Shown piece by piece: positions 26,571-35,657 of a DNA stretch of 53,477 bases; the stretch's first letter is position 1, and each line of letters opens with the position of its first letter. The position numbers were made by a program, and so were the translations under genes. The stretch spans positions 1-53,477 of the forward strand of contig JAEZGN010000013.1 of NCBI GenBank assembly GCA_023437305.1, read 5' to 3'. Source of the DNA: Bacteroidota bacterium (GTDB lineage: Bacteria > Bacteroidota > Bacteroidia > Bacteroidales > Dysgonomonadaceae). The notes beneath the pieces are model-generated. The model made no database searches, was not told the DNA's origin, and saw nothing but the letters and a program-made list of their open reading frames with translations.

Positions 26571-26589
26571 TTATAGTTATGAACTATAA
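26571..26589. repeat. Small palindrome ahead of araB
   Basis: TTATAGTT and AACTATAA flank three bases, an 8-bp perfect inverted repeat 40 bases before the araB start. It could be a weak hairpin in the araB leader or chance in AT-rich DNA. Confidence 0.3.
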
Positions 26590-26629
26590 TGCAATGTGAA
26601 TTTCATACTATTTATGAAAAATAAAATAT

Positions 26630-28297
26630 ATGAAATATACAATAGGACTTGATTACGGTTCTGATTCTTGCCGAGCAGTAATCATAGAAGCTGAAACCGG
26701 AAAAGAAATTGCTTCATCAGTCAAATATTATAAAAGATGGATACAGGGGAAATACTGTGACCCTCAAAAAAATCAGTACAGACAGCACCCTCTTGATTAT
26801 ATAGAAGCTTTAGAAGAATCTGTAAAGGAGGCTCTAAGTAAATCTCCCGCAGGTACAGCAGAGCAAGTCGTAGGTATGTCTTTTGATACGACAGGTTCCA
26901 CCCCTGCCCTAATTGATAAAGACGGACAGGTGTTAGCTCTAAGACCTGATTTTGCAGAAAATCCAAATGCAATGTTTGTCCTTTGGAAAGATCACACAGC
27001 GATCAAAGAAGCTGCTAAAATAAATGAGGTGGCCAAACGCTGGCCTATCGACTATACTGCATATGTAGGTGGTATATACTCCAGTGAATGGGTTTGGGCA
27101 AAAGTGGCACATGTTCTGAAAGAAGATAAAGCCGTAGCCGGAGAAGCTTACAGTTGGATAGAGCATTGTGATTGGATGCCCGCTCTAATTACAGGCACAA
27201 CAAAACCATCAGATATAGTAAGAGGACGTTGTGCTGCAGGACACAAAGCCATGTGGCTGAAAGAATGGGATGGCTTACCAACAGAAGATTTTCTTGTAGA
27301 AATAGCCCCTGAACTGAAAGGATATAGAGAAAGATTATTTCACGATACATACACCAGCGAAGTTAAAGTAGGAAACCTAACAGAAGAATGGGCTGGCAGG
27401 CTTGGATTAACAACAAATGTAGCTGTTGGTGTAGGAGCGTTTGACTGTCATATGGGAGCAGTAGGTGCCGAAATAGAACCGAAGGCATTTGTTCGTGTTA
27501 TCGGAACCTCGACTTGCGATATAATGATTGCTCCATATGAAGATATGCACGGAAAACTAATACCTGGTATCTGCGGACAGGTAGATGGATCTGTTATTCC
27601 GGGAATGGTAGGTCTTGAAGCCGGACAATCAGGTTTTGGTGATATTTATGCCTGGTTCAAATCTGTATTGGCTTGGCCTTTGGAGAATATACTAAAAGAG
27701 TCGGCACTAATAGATCTGGAAACAAAGCAAAAACTAGTAGACGAAACTCTTGACAAGATAATCCCTACCCTATCCAAAGAAGCGGAAAAAATTCCAGTAT
27801 CAGAAAGTTCTATTTTAGCAATCGATTGGATGAACGGACGTCGTACTCCTGATGCCAATCAGATGGTAAAAGGAACAATCACAGGATTAAACTTGGCAAG
27901 TTCTGCCCCTCTAATTTTCAAAGCATTGGTAGAGGCTACTGCTTTTGGATCGAAAGCAATTGTAGATCGTTTTCTCGAAAACGGAATTGAAATCAATAAC
28001 GTAATTGGTATAGGGGGTATCTCCCTGAAATCGCCATTGGTTATGCAAACATTGGCAGACGTATTGGCAATGCCTATAAAAGTTGCTAAATCAGAACAAG
28101 CATGCGCATTTGGTGCAGCAATGTTTGCTTCTGTTGCAGCTGGAGTTCATCCTGACATTAAAGCTGCTCAGAAAGCAATGGGGCAAGGCTTTGCTCACGA
28201 ATATAAACCTAATATGGAGAAACATGAGGTATATATGCAGATATATGCAAAATATCAAAAATTAGGGAAGTTTACTGAAACAGAATTATTCTCTTAA
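26630..28297 (+). CDS. araB: L-ribulokinase
   Basis: A 555-residue FGGY-family kinase, near the 566 residues of Escherichia coli AraB. The N-terminal phosphate loop is TIGLDYGSDSCRAV; other AraB features are WKDHTA near 123, RVIGTSTCDIM near 290 and the C-terminal ATP-binding GIGGISLKSPLVMQTLADVL near 460-480 with the usual FGGY-like EQACAFGAAMFA. It phosphorylates L-ribulose to L-ribulose-5-phosphate. The 148-base gap after araA contains a hairpin and a small palindrome, unlike the 22-base gap to the symporter gene, so araB expression may be uncoupled from araDA. Confidence 0.95.
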   Translation: MKYTIGLDYGSDSCRAVIIEAETGKEIASSVKYYKRWIQGKYCDPQKNQYRQHPLDYIEALEESVKEALSKSPAGTAEQVVGMSFDTTGSTPALIDKDGQVLALRPDFAENPNAMFVLWKDHTAIKEAAKINEVAKRWPIDYTAYVGGIYSSEWVWAKVAHVLKEDKAVAGEAYSWIEHCDWMPALITGTTKPSDIVRGRCAAGHKAMWLKEWDGLPTEDFLVEIAPELKGYRERLFHDTYTSEVKVGNLTEEWAGRLGLTTNVAVGVGAFDCHMGAVGAEIEPKAFVRVIGTSTCDIMIAPYEDMHGKLIPGICGQVDGSVIPGMVGLEAGQSGFGDIYAWFKSVLAWPLENILKESALIDLETKQKLVDETLDKIIPTLSKEAEKIPVSESSILAIDWMNGRRTPDANQMVKGTITGLNLASSAPLIFKALVEATAFGSKAIVDRFLENGIEINNVIGIGGISLKSPLVMQTLADVLAMPIKVAKSEQACAFGAAMFASVAAGVHPDIKAAQKAMGQGFAHEYKPNMEKHEVYMQIYAKYQKLGKFTETELFS

Positions 28298-28319
28298 ACT
28301 TAAAACATAATATCATACT

Positions 28320-30065
28320 ATGAACTGGAATTCACACGAATTTATTTGGCTCGACTGGGTGATTATTGCAGTTGGGATATTGGCAGTAACATGGGCTGTC
28401 TGGCGTTCGATACAAAAAGACAAACGCCTGCAACAGGGTGCCAGTAGCGAAGACTATTTGTTCGGAAAAGGCGAACCTTGGTATATAATCGGTGCTGCCA
28501 TCTTTGCAGCAAACATCGGTTCGGAGCACCTTGTAGGACTAGCGGGAACAGGAGCTAAAGCCGGAGTGGGTATGGCACACTGGGAGATGCAAGGCTGGAT
28601 GATACTTATTCTAGGATGGTTATTCGTACCCTTCTATCAACTTATGAATAACAAAATGGGCAAAATCATTACAATGCCCGACTTCCTGAAATACCGCTAT
28701 ACACCTGCTACAGGTTCTTGGTTGTCTATCATCACTCTTATAGCCTATGTACTTACCAAAGTAAGTGTTACCGCTTTTACCGGAGGTATCTTTATGGAAA
28801 GCCTTCTAGGTTTGCCTTTCTGGTATGGGGCAATCGGCTTGATAGTACTAACGGGTATTTTTACTGTTCTCGGTGGTATGAAAGGAGTTATGACTCTATC
28901 TGCAATTCAAACACCAATACTTATTATAGGTTCATTCCTTGTGCTTTTCCTCGGATTATCTGCTCTTGGAGGAGGTAGTATTCCTGAAGGTTGGACAGCG
29001 ATGATCGACTACGCAAAAACATTGAATGTAGGAGAAGATGGTGTTGCATACGGTACAAACCACATGTTTCACTTTAATACAGGAGATCCGTTATATGATG
29101 ATTACCCCGGTTTTTGGGTATTTATCGGAGCTTCAATAATAGGTTTCTGGTATTGGTGTACCGACCAGCATATTGTTCAGCGTGTACTTGGACAACGCAA
29201 GGGCGAAGATAACGATGCTGTGATGAAACGTGCACGTAGAGGTACTATTGCTGCTGGTTATTTTAAATTGTTACCTGTGTTTATGTTCCTGATACCGGGT
29301 ATGGTGGCGGCGGCATTGGCAGCACGTCCTGATAGCGGATTTACTCTGGATGATCCGGACACTGCGTTCGGCTCAATGGTTAAATTCGTATTGCCTGCGG
29401 GTGTGAAAGGAATTGTTACCATAGGTTTTATATCAGCTTTAATTGCTTCTCTGGCTGCATTCTTCAATTCTTGCGCCACATTATTTACGGAAGACTTCTA
29501 TAAACCTATGTTCAAAAATAAGAGTGAATCTACTTATGTTTTGGTAGGTCGTATTGCGACAATTGTAGTCGTGATCCTTGGTATTGTTTGGATACCTGTT
29601 ATGATGAGCCTTGGTAGCCTTTACGACTATCTGCAAGGTATTCAATCACTACTTGCTCCTGCTATGGTAGCCGTATTTGCACTTGGTATCTTTTCTAAAA
29701 GAATTACACCTAAGGCCGGAGAAGCAGGAATGATAGTAGGATTCGCTATTGGGATGGTACGCTTGTTAACCAATATATTTACCAACACCGGCAAGGATGT
29801 AATGACCGGCTGGTATTGGGAATATACAAGTTGGTTCTGGCAAACAAACTGGCTTATCTTTGAGATATGGCTGCTAGTATTCATTATGTTGCTAATGGTA
29901 GTAGTGTCGTTTTTCACTCCGAAGCCAACAGCCCAGCAGATAGATGCTATTACTTTCTCTAGCGATTACAAGAAGCTTATTAGCAAGAGTTGGAATAAAT
30001 GGGATGTTATTGCATCGCTTGGAGTTGTAATTCTTTGTGTTGCATTTTACATATACTTCTGGTAA
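28320..30065 (+). CDS. SSS-family sodium:sugar symporter
   Basis: A 581-residue inner-membrane protein with about 14 hydrophobic helices. The sodium/solute symporter signature region is clear: IGAAIFAANIGSEHLVGLAGTGAKAG (residues about 57-82), with FWYWCTDQHIVQRVLGQ near 277 and SALIASLAAFFNSCATLFTEDFYK near 380, as in SglT-type sodium:galactose/glucose symporters. Being last in the ara operon (22 bases after araB, before a strong terminator), it most likely imports L-arabinose, possibly also xylose or galactose. A second open frame overlapping it on the plus strand is a shadow. Confidence 0.9.
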   Translation: MNWNSHEFIWLDWVIIAVGILAVTWAVWRSIQKDKRLQQGASSEDYLFGKGEPWYIIGAAIFAANIGSEHLVGLAGTGAKAGVGMAHWEMQGWMILILGWLFVPFYQLMNNKMGKIITMPDFLKYRYTPATGSWLSIITLIAYVLTKVSVTAFTGGIFMESLLGLPFWYGAIGLIVLTGIFTVLGGMKGVMTLSAIQTPILIIGSFLVLFLGLSALGGGSIPEGWTAMIDYAKTLNVGEDGVAYGTNHMFHFNTGDPLYDDYPGFWVFIGASIIGFWYWCTDQHIVQRVLGQRKGEDNDAVMKRARRGTIAAGYFKLLPVFMFLIPGMVAAALAARPDSGFTLDDPDTAFGSMVKFVLPAGVKGIVTIGFISALIASLAAFFNSCATLFTEDFYKPMFKNKSESTYVLVGRIATIVVVILGIVWIPVMMSLGSLYDYLQGIQSLLAPAMVAVFALGIFSKRITPKAGEAGMIVGFAIGMVRLLTNIFTNTGKDVMTGWYWEYTSWFWQTNWLIFEIWLLVFIMLLMVVVSFFTPKPTAQQIDAITFSSDYKKLISKSWNKWDVIASLGVVILCVAFYIYFW

Positions 30066-30123
30066 AACAATAGCATACTTATATATGAGTTCTTAACAAT
30101 ATACTTTTATAAAGGAATAAAGC

Positions 30124-30149
30124 AAGAGGCTGTCTTAAGACAGCCTCTT
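30124..30149 (+). terminator. Intrinsic terminator of the arabinose operon
   Basis: AAGAGGCTGTC and GACAGCCTCTT form a perfect 11-bp stem with a TTAA loop, followed by TT-GCG-TTT. It lies 59 bases after the symporter stop and is the strongest hairpin in the region; its symmetric A/T flanks could also let it work on the other strand. Confidence 0.85.
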
Positions 30150-30414
30150 TTGCGTTTATCCAAATCTCTTTAATTATATTTTATAAACAAAGAGAACAAC
30201 AATAAACAACTTAATATAAGATATTTACAAAAATATTTTTTTTGATAAACTAATAATATATAACACAAGAGACCTAATCTTCTTTAATCTAATAAAAACA
30301 CAAAAGATATCTTATCTCCTAACCCTGTATATAAGTAAAAATATTGTAGAGAAATATAAATATATCTTTCTGCCTATAAATAAAACTTCTAATATCATTT
30401 GATAGTAAAGAAAA

Positions 30415-30446
30415 ACAGCGAAACCTTTATACAAAGATTTCGCTGT
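30415..30446 (-). terminator. Intrinsic terminator of the xus operon
   Basis: On the minus strand ACAGCGAAA pairs with TTTCGCTGT (30438-30446 with 30415-30423), with an inner CTTT/AAAG extension, and is followed directly by a run of U residues. It is 77 bases after the xyn10A stop and ends the xusA-xyn10A transcript. Confidence 0.85.
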
Positions 30447-30522
30447 CTCCTCCAAAAAAGTACGAATCACCTAAAAGCCTATTATATGATATTATCTCAT
30501 ATCATTAAAGATTATTAGATTA

Positions 30523-32739
30523 TTATTTACCACTCAAGCCTTCCGCAAATCCGGCATAAACAGGCTTACGGTTATAGTTCAAGCTCCATAGCCCAATAGG
30601 CTGCCCTTTTCTCCAACCACTGTCGTCAGGACTGTCAGTCGGACTCCAATGAGTAATTCCATATTGTTGACTCACAGGAATGATTTCAAAGTATTTTTTT
30701 ACAATAAACTTATAATACTCAGACATCAACAACTGTTGTTCGAAAGTAAGGTTTGCTGTCTTAATTTCATTACCATTCTCATCTATTATACCCATATCCA
30801 ATTCAGATATTTTTATGAGTTTTCCTGAAGCTTTTAATAGTTCAAACATCTTCACGACATGGTCTTCTTTACTCTTTTGTGTTGCAGAGTTTAGATAATA
30901 AGATACATGCATTTGAGTACCGATACCATCAATCTTAGTTCCGTCTTTTTCCCAACGTTCAATCCAGTTTATCAAACTCTTCAGTTTCATATTATCATCC
31001 CAGTCTGATTCCAGATTGTAGTCGTTGATGAACAATTTCATATCTTCAGGTCCATATTTACGGGTAAGTTGGATAGCTGTACGCACATAATCATCACCCA
31101 AGTAATCTTGCCAATAGAAATTATTTTTAGCATCTTCTGCCGATACATTATTTACAGATTGTAAATCATACCAACCGTCGCCATCTTTATCAACACCGGC
31201 CAAAGGCTCATTCACCACATCCCATGCTTTCACATATCCGCCACAAGCTTCCATCATACCTTTTACCCAATTTTCCATCGCATTGGTCAAAACTTCTTTC
31301 TTTTCTTCCGGAGTCAAAGGAATGGTGTTGCCTGACTCTTCTATTTCAAACACAATGTCATCAAAATAGAATGTAGTTGCCAGCTTGTTTTTTGCAAGAT
31401 TAAAAGCTATAGTACTCATTCCATCTTGTGATGAAGTGATAGAACCGGAATTAGTATATTCCTGCCATTCGGTAGTTACATTAGGACTGCCCACCATAGC
31501 GTAATGCAAATAGCTGCCCGGTTCTTTATGCGCCTGAGAATCAATACTAACATCTCTATTAGCCTTGACCTTCATACTGAAACGATATTTTTCACCCTCC
31601 TTAAATACGTGAGGAACTTTTACAAAGAATTGTGTATCCCAATCCTGTGTAGCATTGTCACCAGACTGAACAACGATAGCGCGTCCCGTACCACCGGCAC
31701 CTGTACCTGCAGCGCTAAATGTAGCGGCTTTAGGTCCATTGGATACTTCTGTAGCATAGAAACAAGAGACATCGTTATCTTCACAATTGCTATTGCTTAC
31801 AAGATTTTTCCACCAAGTAGATGGGCCTGCTGCAAGCGCCTCAATATTGAAGGAATAGGAATGCCAGCTTGGTTTTCCCCAGTTTGATAAATCTTTACTG
31901 TCAAAAGTTCCATTACTGATTACATTATCTGTAGAATTAGCAGCCGTCAAAGTAATATCGTCAAAATATAAATCGCCACCAAATTTGCCGAAACAGAACT
32001 GAAGTTTGTTAAACGCATGACTTGGTGTAAACTGAAGAGTAACATTACTCCAATCTTTACTTGCTGCAAGAGATAAACCATAAAGAACATTACTGCCATC
32101 TGTAGGCCAAAAGTCAACAGTAGCCGCCGCAGAAGCCTTGATCCTCATGCTTAATGTATATGTTACTCCAACCGTTAATGGGGTTGCCGGTTCGTAATAA
32201 ATCTGCCAATCCCATGTATTAGCCTTAGCCTCAGAAGTATTCATATGCAAACAATTATTTGCATCATTCGGGTCTACTTCAATTTCCTTATCAGCAATTA
32301 ACTTATTCAGATATTTATTGTTTTGTTGAGAATGCCACAATATTGTATGTCCATAAATGCTGAGCCCGGCACCTTTAGCGGCATCAACAAATTTTACTAC
32401 CTGAGAAAAATCCATTGAACCATCGTCCTTTACAATCGAACCATATTTCATAGCATTGCCCGCTGTTAATTCATCAAAATTAGAACAAGCCAGACTATAC
32501 ACCATATCTCTCTTCAGAAAGTCGCTGACAGTAATACCTGATCCTAATTTGAAATTTGGATTAACTTTGCGATCTACATACGCTTTCAGAACATCATATT
32601 CATTCAGATATTCGTATTTTTCGAGATCTGCCGGCTTATCAACATTAAAGTTGCTATCAAAATTGTCGACACAAGAGACCATTGCCGCCATAGCGACAAT
32701 AATCAACAAGAATTTATTATAATACTTCATCATACTCAT
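30523..32739 (-). CDS. xyn10A: GH10 endo-xylanase with carbohydrate-binding modules inserted in the catalytic domain, surface lipoprotein
   Basis: A 738-residue lipoprotein; the leader ends in MVSC near residue 23, followed by the acidic VDNFDSNF that favours surface display. The GH10 barrel is split: its first half runs about 45-155 (FKLGSGI; LSIYGHTILWHSQ), then two CBM4/9-type beta-sandwich modules fill about 160-470 (each ending in FYFDDI/LYFDDITL-like strands), and the barrel resumes near 475 with WDVVNEPL (acid/base E511), GIGTQMHVS, and ISELDMG (nucleophile E646). This insertion is the known layout of Xyn10A in xus-type loci of Prevotella bryantii and Bacteroides. It makes the first surface cuts in xylan. 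It is last in its operon, 21 bases after xusE, followed by a terminator. Confidence 0.92.
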   Translation of the reverse strand: MSMMKYYNKFLLIIVAMAAMVSCVDNFDSNFNVDKPADLEKYEYLNEYDVLKAYVDRKVNPNFKLGSGITVSDFLKRDMVYSLACSNFDELTAGNAMKYGSIVKDDGSMDFSQVVKFVDAAKGAGLSIYGHTILWHSQQNNKYLNKLIADKEIEVDPNDANNCLHMNTSEAKANTWDWQIYYEPATPLTVGVTYTLSMRIKASAAATVDFWPTDGSNVLYGLSLAASKDWSNVTLQFTPSHAFNKLQFCFGKFGGDLYFDDITLTAANSTDNVISNGTFDSKDLSNWGKPSWHSYSFNIEALAAGPSTWWKNLVSNSNCEDNDVSCFYATEVSNGPKAATFSAAGTGAGGTGRAIVVQSGDNATQDWDTQFFVKVPHVFKEGEKYRFSMKVKANRDVSIDSQAHKEPGSYLHYAMVGSPNVTTEWQEYTNSGSITSSQDGMSTIAFNLAKNKLATTFYFDDIVFEIEESGNTIPLTPEEKKEVLTNAMENWVKGMMEACGGYVKAWDVVNEPLAGVDKDGDGWYDLQSVNNVSAEDAKNNFYWQDYLGDDYVRTAIQLTRKYGPEDMKLFINDYNLESDWDDNMKLKSLINWIERWEKDGTKIDGIGTQMHVSYYLNSATQKSKEDHVVKMFELLKASGKLIKISELDMGIIDENGNEIKTANLTFEQQLLMSEYYKFIVKKYFEIIPVSQQYGITHWSPTDSPDDSGWRKGQPIGLWSLNYNRKPVYAGFAEGLSGK

Positions 32740-32760
32740 CTTTACTTAAATTAAAAATGA

Positions 32761-33810
32761 TTAGTTTTTATAAGTTGGAACAAACCATTCGGCATCGATA
32801 CCTCGGGTTTGTACTACCAAAGTATCTTTCGTTGCATATTGCTTTGTACCAAAGTTTATATTATATTCCAGGTACATCGCATTACGATCTTTATTACCCC
32901 AACTATTCTTCTCTCCGTTTTTTACAAATTTACCCGAGCCACTAGCTGTATAACCTTGCGTATTGGTAGAGATAGTACACTCGTTATTATCATTAAAAGT
33001 AAGGAGTAAATCACAAGTGAGAGTTTGTATTCCTCCTGCACCATCAGGAATAGTAGTCTTTACCGGAAATTTAGTCACTTTTAGACTTGCAGTCGTCAAA
33101 CTACAGAGTTCATCATTTTCTACATGTGGTTTGTGACGCACATTAGTTGTAGTCACGCCATTTTCGGTTACAAGGTCTACCCCTCTGCGCAGATATTTTG
33201 CATGCCACGGATTTATAAATTTCACTGCATATAATACAAAGTCTTGAGGCTGAATATCCCACGCTTCTGAATAAGTACGAGGTGCGTTCTGTATCAAATG
33301 ACGACCACTCAAAATACTATCTGCATTTTGTACTTTAGTCATCAATAAAGGAATCACATACGTTTTTTTCAAAGCCTCGGGATCAGAAAAGAATGCATCT
33401 TGCAATTGGACTCCTACTGATCCTTGCATCTTCTTATCAAGAATGATTTGATTACCCCCTAAAGTGTAGTAATTGGATGGCATGGCTTGAACCGGACTAC
33501 CGTCTTCGAAGAATAATTTGTCACATAAACCATTATCTACAGCAATATCTATGCTGATATTTTTTTGGTTTTTATATACACCACCCATTGTTGCATATAT
33601 TTCGCAACGATGCTCGTTATCTAAAGTAGTATCATAAGTATCATCTCCCAATACGATTGTACGCACAGGGTATTGATAGGCAAAATAAACTGTTGTTCCA
33701 CCTTCATAGTTTGGGAATTCAACATCTTGATTTTCGCATGATGTCATAGATGCAATCAGAATTCCGGCAAACAATATAGGTAATAATTTGAATCGTTTCA
33801 TATTTTTCAA
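32761..33810 (-). CDS. xusE: XusE-like surface glycan-binding lipoprotein (DUF1735-type)
   Basis: A 349-residue lipoprotein; the leader ends in SMTSC near residue 25, followed by ENQDVEFPNYEG. Residues about 30-150 match the DUF1735 pattern (TVYFAYQYPVRTIVLGDDTYDTTLDNEHRCEIYATMGGVY; IDIAVDN; MPSNYYTL), with a C-terminal beta-rich region that presumably binds xylan. The name rests on its place between the second SusD and xyn10A, the position of xusE in known xylan loci; binding itself is inferred. The gap to xusD is 26 bases. Confidence 0.85.
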   Translation of the reverse strand: MKNMKRFKLLPILFAGILIASMTSCENQDVEFPNYEGGTTVYFAYQYPVRTIVLGDDTYDTTLDNEHRCEIYATMGGVYKNQKNISIDIAVDNGLCDKLFFEDGSPVQAMPSNYYTLGGNQIILDKKMQGSVGVQLQDAFFSDPEALKKTYVIPLLMTKVQNADSILSGRHLIQNAPRTYSEAWDIQPQDFVLYAVKFINPWHAKYLRRGVDLVTENGVTTTNVRHKPHVENDELCSLTTASLKVTKFPVKTTIPDGAGGIQTLTCDLLLTFNDNNECTISTNTQGYTASGSGKFVKNGEKNSWGNKDRNAMYLEYNINFGTKQYATKDTLVVQTRGIDAEWFVPTYKN

Positions 33811-33836
33811 TATTTAGATATTTTTTGATTATTTAT

Positions 33837-35642
33837 TTACCAGCCCTTATTCTGCTGTAGGTTGCTCCATTTAATAGCTTCACCATAAGGTACAGGGCCA
33901 TGATACATATAATCTTTGTAGCTTCTAGCTTCTACAGGAATTACCTTATATACCAAAGCTCCATTAACCTTATCTATTTGCATACCTTTGGCTCCCTCAT
34001 TTAGGTTGGCTTTCCAACGACGCAAATCCCAAAAACGTCGGTTTTCGAAACAAAGTTCAATACGACGTTCATTCCGTATCAACTCTCGCATTTTATCTTT
34101 ATCATTTTTAATGCTTTCCAGATAAGGGTCTCCTCCATTAGAACCTACACCAGCACGGGCACGGATAGCCTTGATTACATCGTAAGCGCTGTATGAATGT
34201 CCATTACCATTAGTTGGACCCCAAGCTTCATTTGCTGCCTCGGCATAAGCTAAGAATATTTCAGTAAATCGTATGCGTACGGGATAGTGATATTGTGCCG
34301 TATTGTATGTCGGATCTGGATTACAATCGTCACGCAATAGTTTTCTCAAATAATAGCCGGTACGTGTAGATGTGCTTTCTTTATTTAATGCATCTTCATT
34401 AGTTCCATATGTTCCGGTAACAATTTTCTTTGAATTTGTACCATACGTAGTTTCGTTATACAATACATAAGCTGTCAAACGGGGATCTCTGTTGGAGTAT
34501 GGATCATTAGGAGAATATCCACTTGCCGGGTCTGATATTGGGTATCCGCTTGCCATAGGAAATGCATCTACCAGATTTTGTGTTGGATTTATACGCCCAC
34601 TACCATACAGCGATGGCGGATAATTACTCTTTTCTTGCGAAAGTCCCATTGCATAATCTTCTGTACTATTATCTTTGTCTCCTCTCCATAGAATCTCTTT
34701 AGGAACAGCTCCTGACCCCAGAGAGTTGATCTCAGTTTTGTTCATATACCAAGTCCATCCCGTTGGGTCTATTCCGCCTAAGCCATTGATACGATCAAGC
34801 ACGATAGCTGCATTATCAGCAGCGTTAGCCCATGTTACGGTTGTACCCGTGTTGTATGCAGGACTTGCTGCAAGTAAAGCAGCTTGTGCCCTGATAGCTT
34901 CTGCGATACGAGCAGTAAGGCGACCTCGTATATGAGTACCATTTACGCGGTTATAATCACTTGCATTGGTTACGCCGATTGCTTTGTATTTAGCCGGGAT
35001 ATTAGCATCACTGATGTCATTATAATCAAGAGGTAAGTATTCGGTTGCTTTTTCTACATCACTAAAAATTTGATCTATACAAGCCTGAAATGTATCTCTT
35101 GGTACATTGAAATCTGTACTCATATTATCTACAGTAGTTATATTGGGTATTCCCAATAGTTTTCCATCTTCAGTCCAGCCTCCATGAGCCATCAAGAGAT
35201 AGTACATATTCAACGCACGCAAACCATAAGCTTCGCCTTTAAGACGATCACAATACATGATATGTACATTCGGATCTTTTGCCCATGCAACTTTGTCTGC
35301 ATTTTCTAAAAAGATGTTGAGATACTGAATAGCAGCTCTACAGTTCTGCCACTTAGACATAGGGTCGTTACTAGCTGTCCATGATCCTGTTGCCATGCTT
35401 AAATAATTACTAGCTTTATCGTTAGTCACAGCATCATCTGTCGCAATGTCTGTTTCAGATTTAGTCTGATAGGGAAGCATGGAATAAGCGTATCCTAATA
35501 TCCCTTGTGCATATCCGGGCTCATTATACATATCATCTAATTCTCGATTGTTCTCTAAAGCAGGAGAAAACAGATCATCACAGGATGTAAAGACGAGCAA
35601 GATAATGACCAGAAATTTTGTTATATTATTTATTGCTTTCAT
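33837..35642 (-). CDS. xusD: SusD-family xylan-binding lipoprotein, second pair
   Basis: A 601-residue lipoprotein; the leader ends in VFTSC near residue 21, followed by DDLFSPALENN. SusD features: EAYGLRALNMYYLLMAHGGW near 135-155 and the C-terminal RNERRIELCFENRRFWDLRRWKANL near 525-550, ending in WSNLQQNKGW. It partners the adjacent SusC at 35658-38495 (15-base gap). Gene name is assigned by order within the xus block. Confidence 0.93.
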   Translation of the reverse strand: MKAINNITKFLVIILLVFTSCDDLFSPALENNRELDDMYNEPGYAQGILGYAYSMLPYQTKSETDIATDDAVTNDKASNYLSMATGSWTASNDPMSKWQNCRAAIQYLNIFLENADKVAWAKDPNVHIMYCDRLKGEAYGLRALNMYYLLMAHGGWTEDGKLLGIPNITTVDNMSTDFNVPRDTFQACIDQIFSDVEKATEYLPLDYNDISDANIPAKYKAIGVTNASDYNRVNGTHIRGRLTARIAEAIRAQAALLAASPAYNTGTTVTWANAADNAAIVLDRINGLGGIDPTGWTWYMNKTEINSLGSGAVPKEILWRGDKDNSTEDYAMGLSQEKSNYPPSLYGSGRINPTQNLVDAFPMASGYPISDPASGYSPNDPYSNRDPRLTAYVLYNETTYGTNSKKIVTGTYGTNEDALNKESTSTRTGYYLRKLLRDDCNPDPTYNTAQYHYPVRIRFTEIFLAYAEAANEAWGPTNGNGHSYSAYDVIKAIRARAGVGSNGGDPYLESIKNDKDKMRELIRNERRIELCFENRRFWDLRRWKANLNEGAKGMQIDKVNGALVYKVIPVEARSYKDYMYHGPVPYGEAIKWSNLQQNKGW

Positions 35643-35657
35643 ACTGTTATTTTTTTA

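Larger units (their letters stand above)
30066..30522. other. Convergent intergenic region with two terminators
   Basis: The 457 bases between the ara symporter and xyn10A hold two opposing terminators (30124-30149 on plus, 30415-30446 on minus) and AT-rich DNA between them. I see no gene in it. Confidence 0.7.

Noticed and set aside
30124..30149. Operator reading of the perfect palindrome after the symporter gene
   Set aside because: A GC-rich 11-bp stem with tetraloop and following T residues right after the last operon gene is better explained as an intrinsic terminator.
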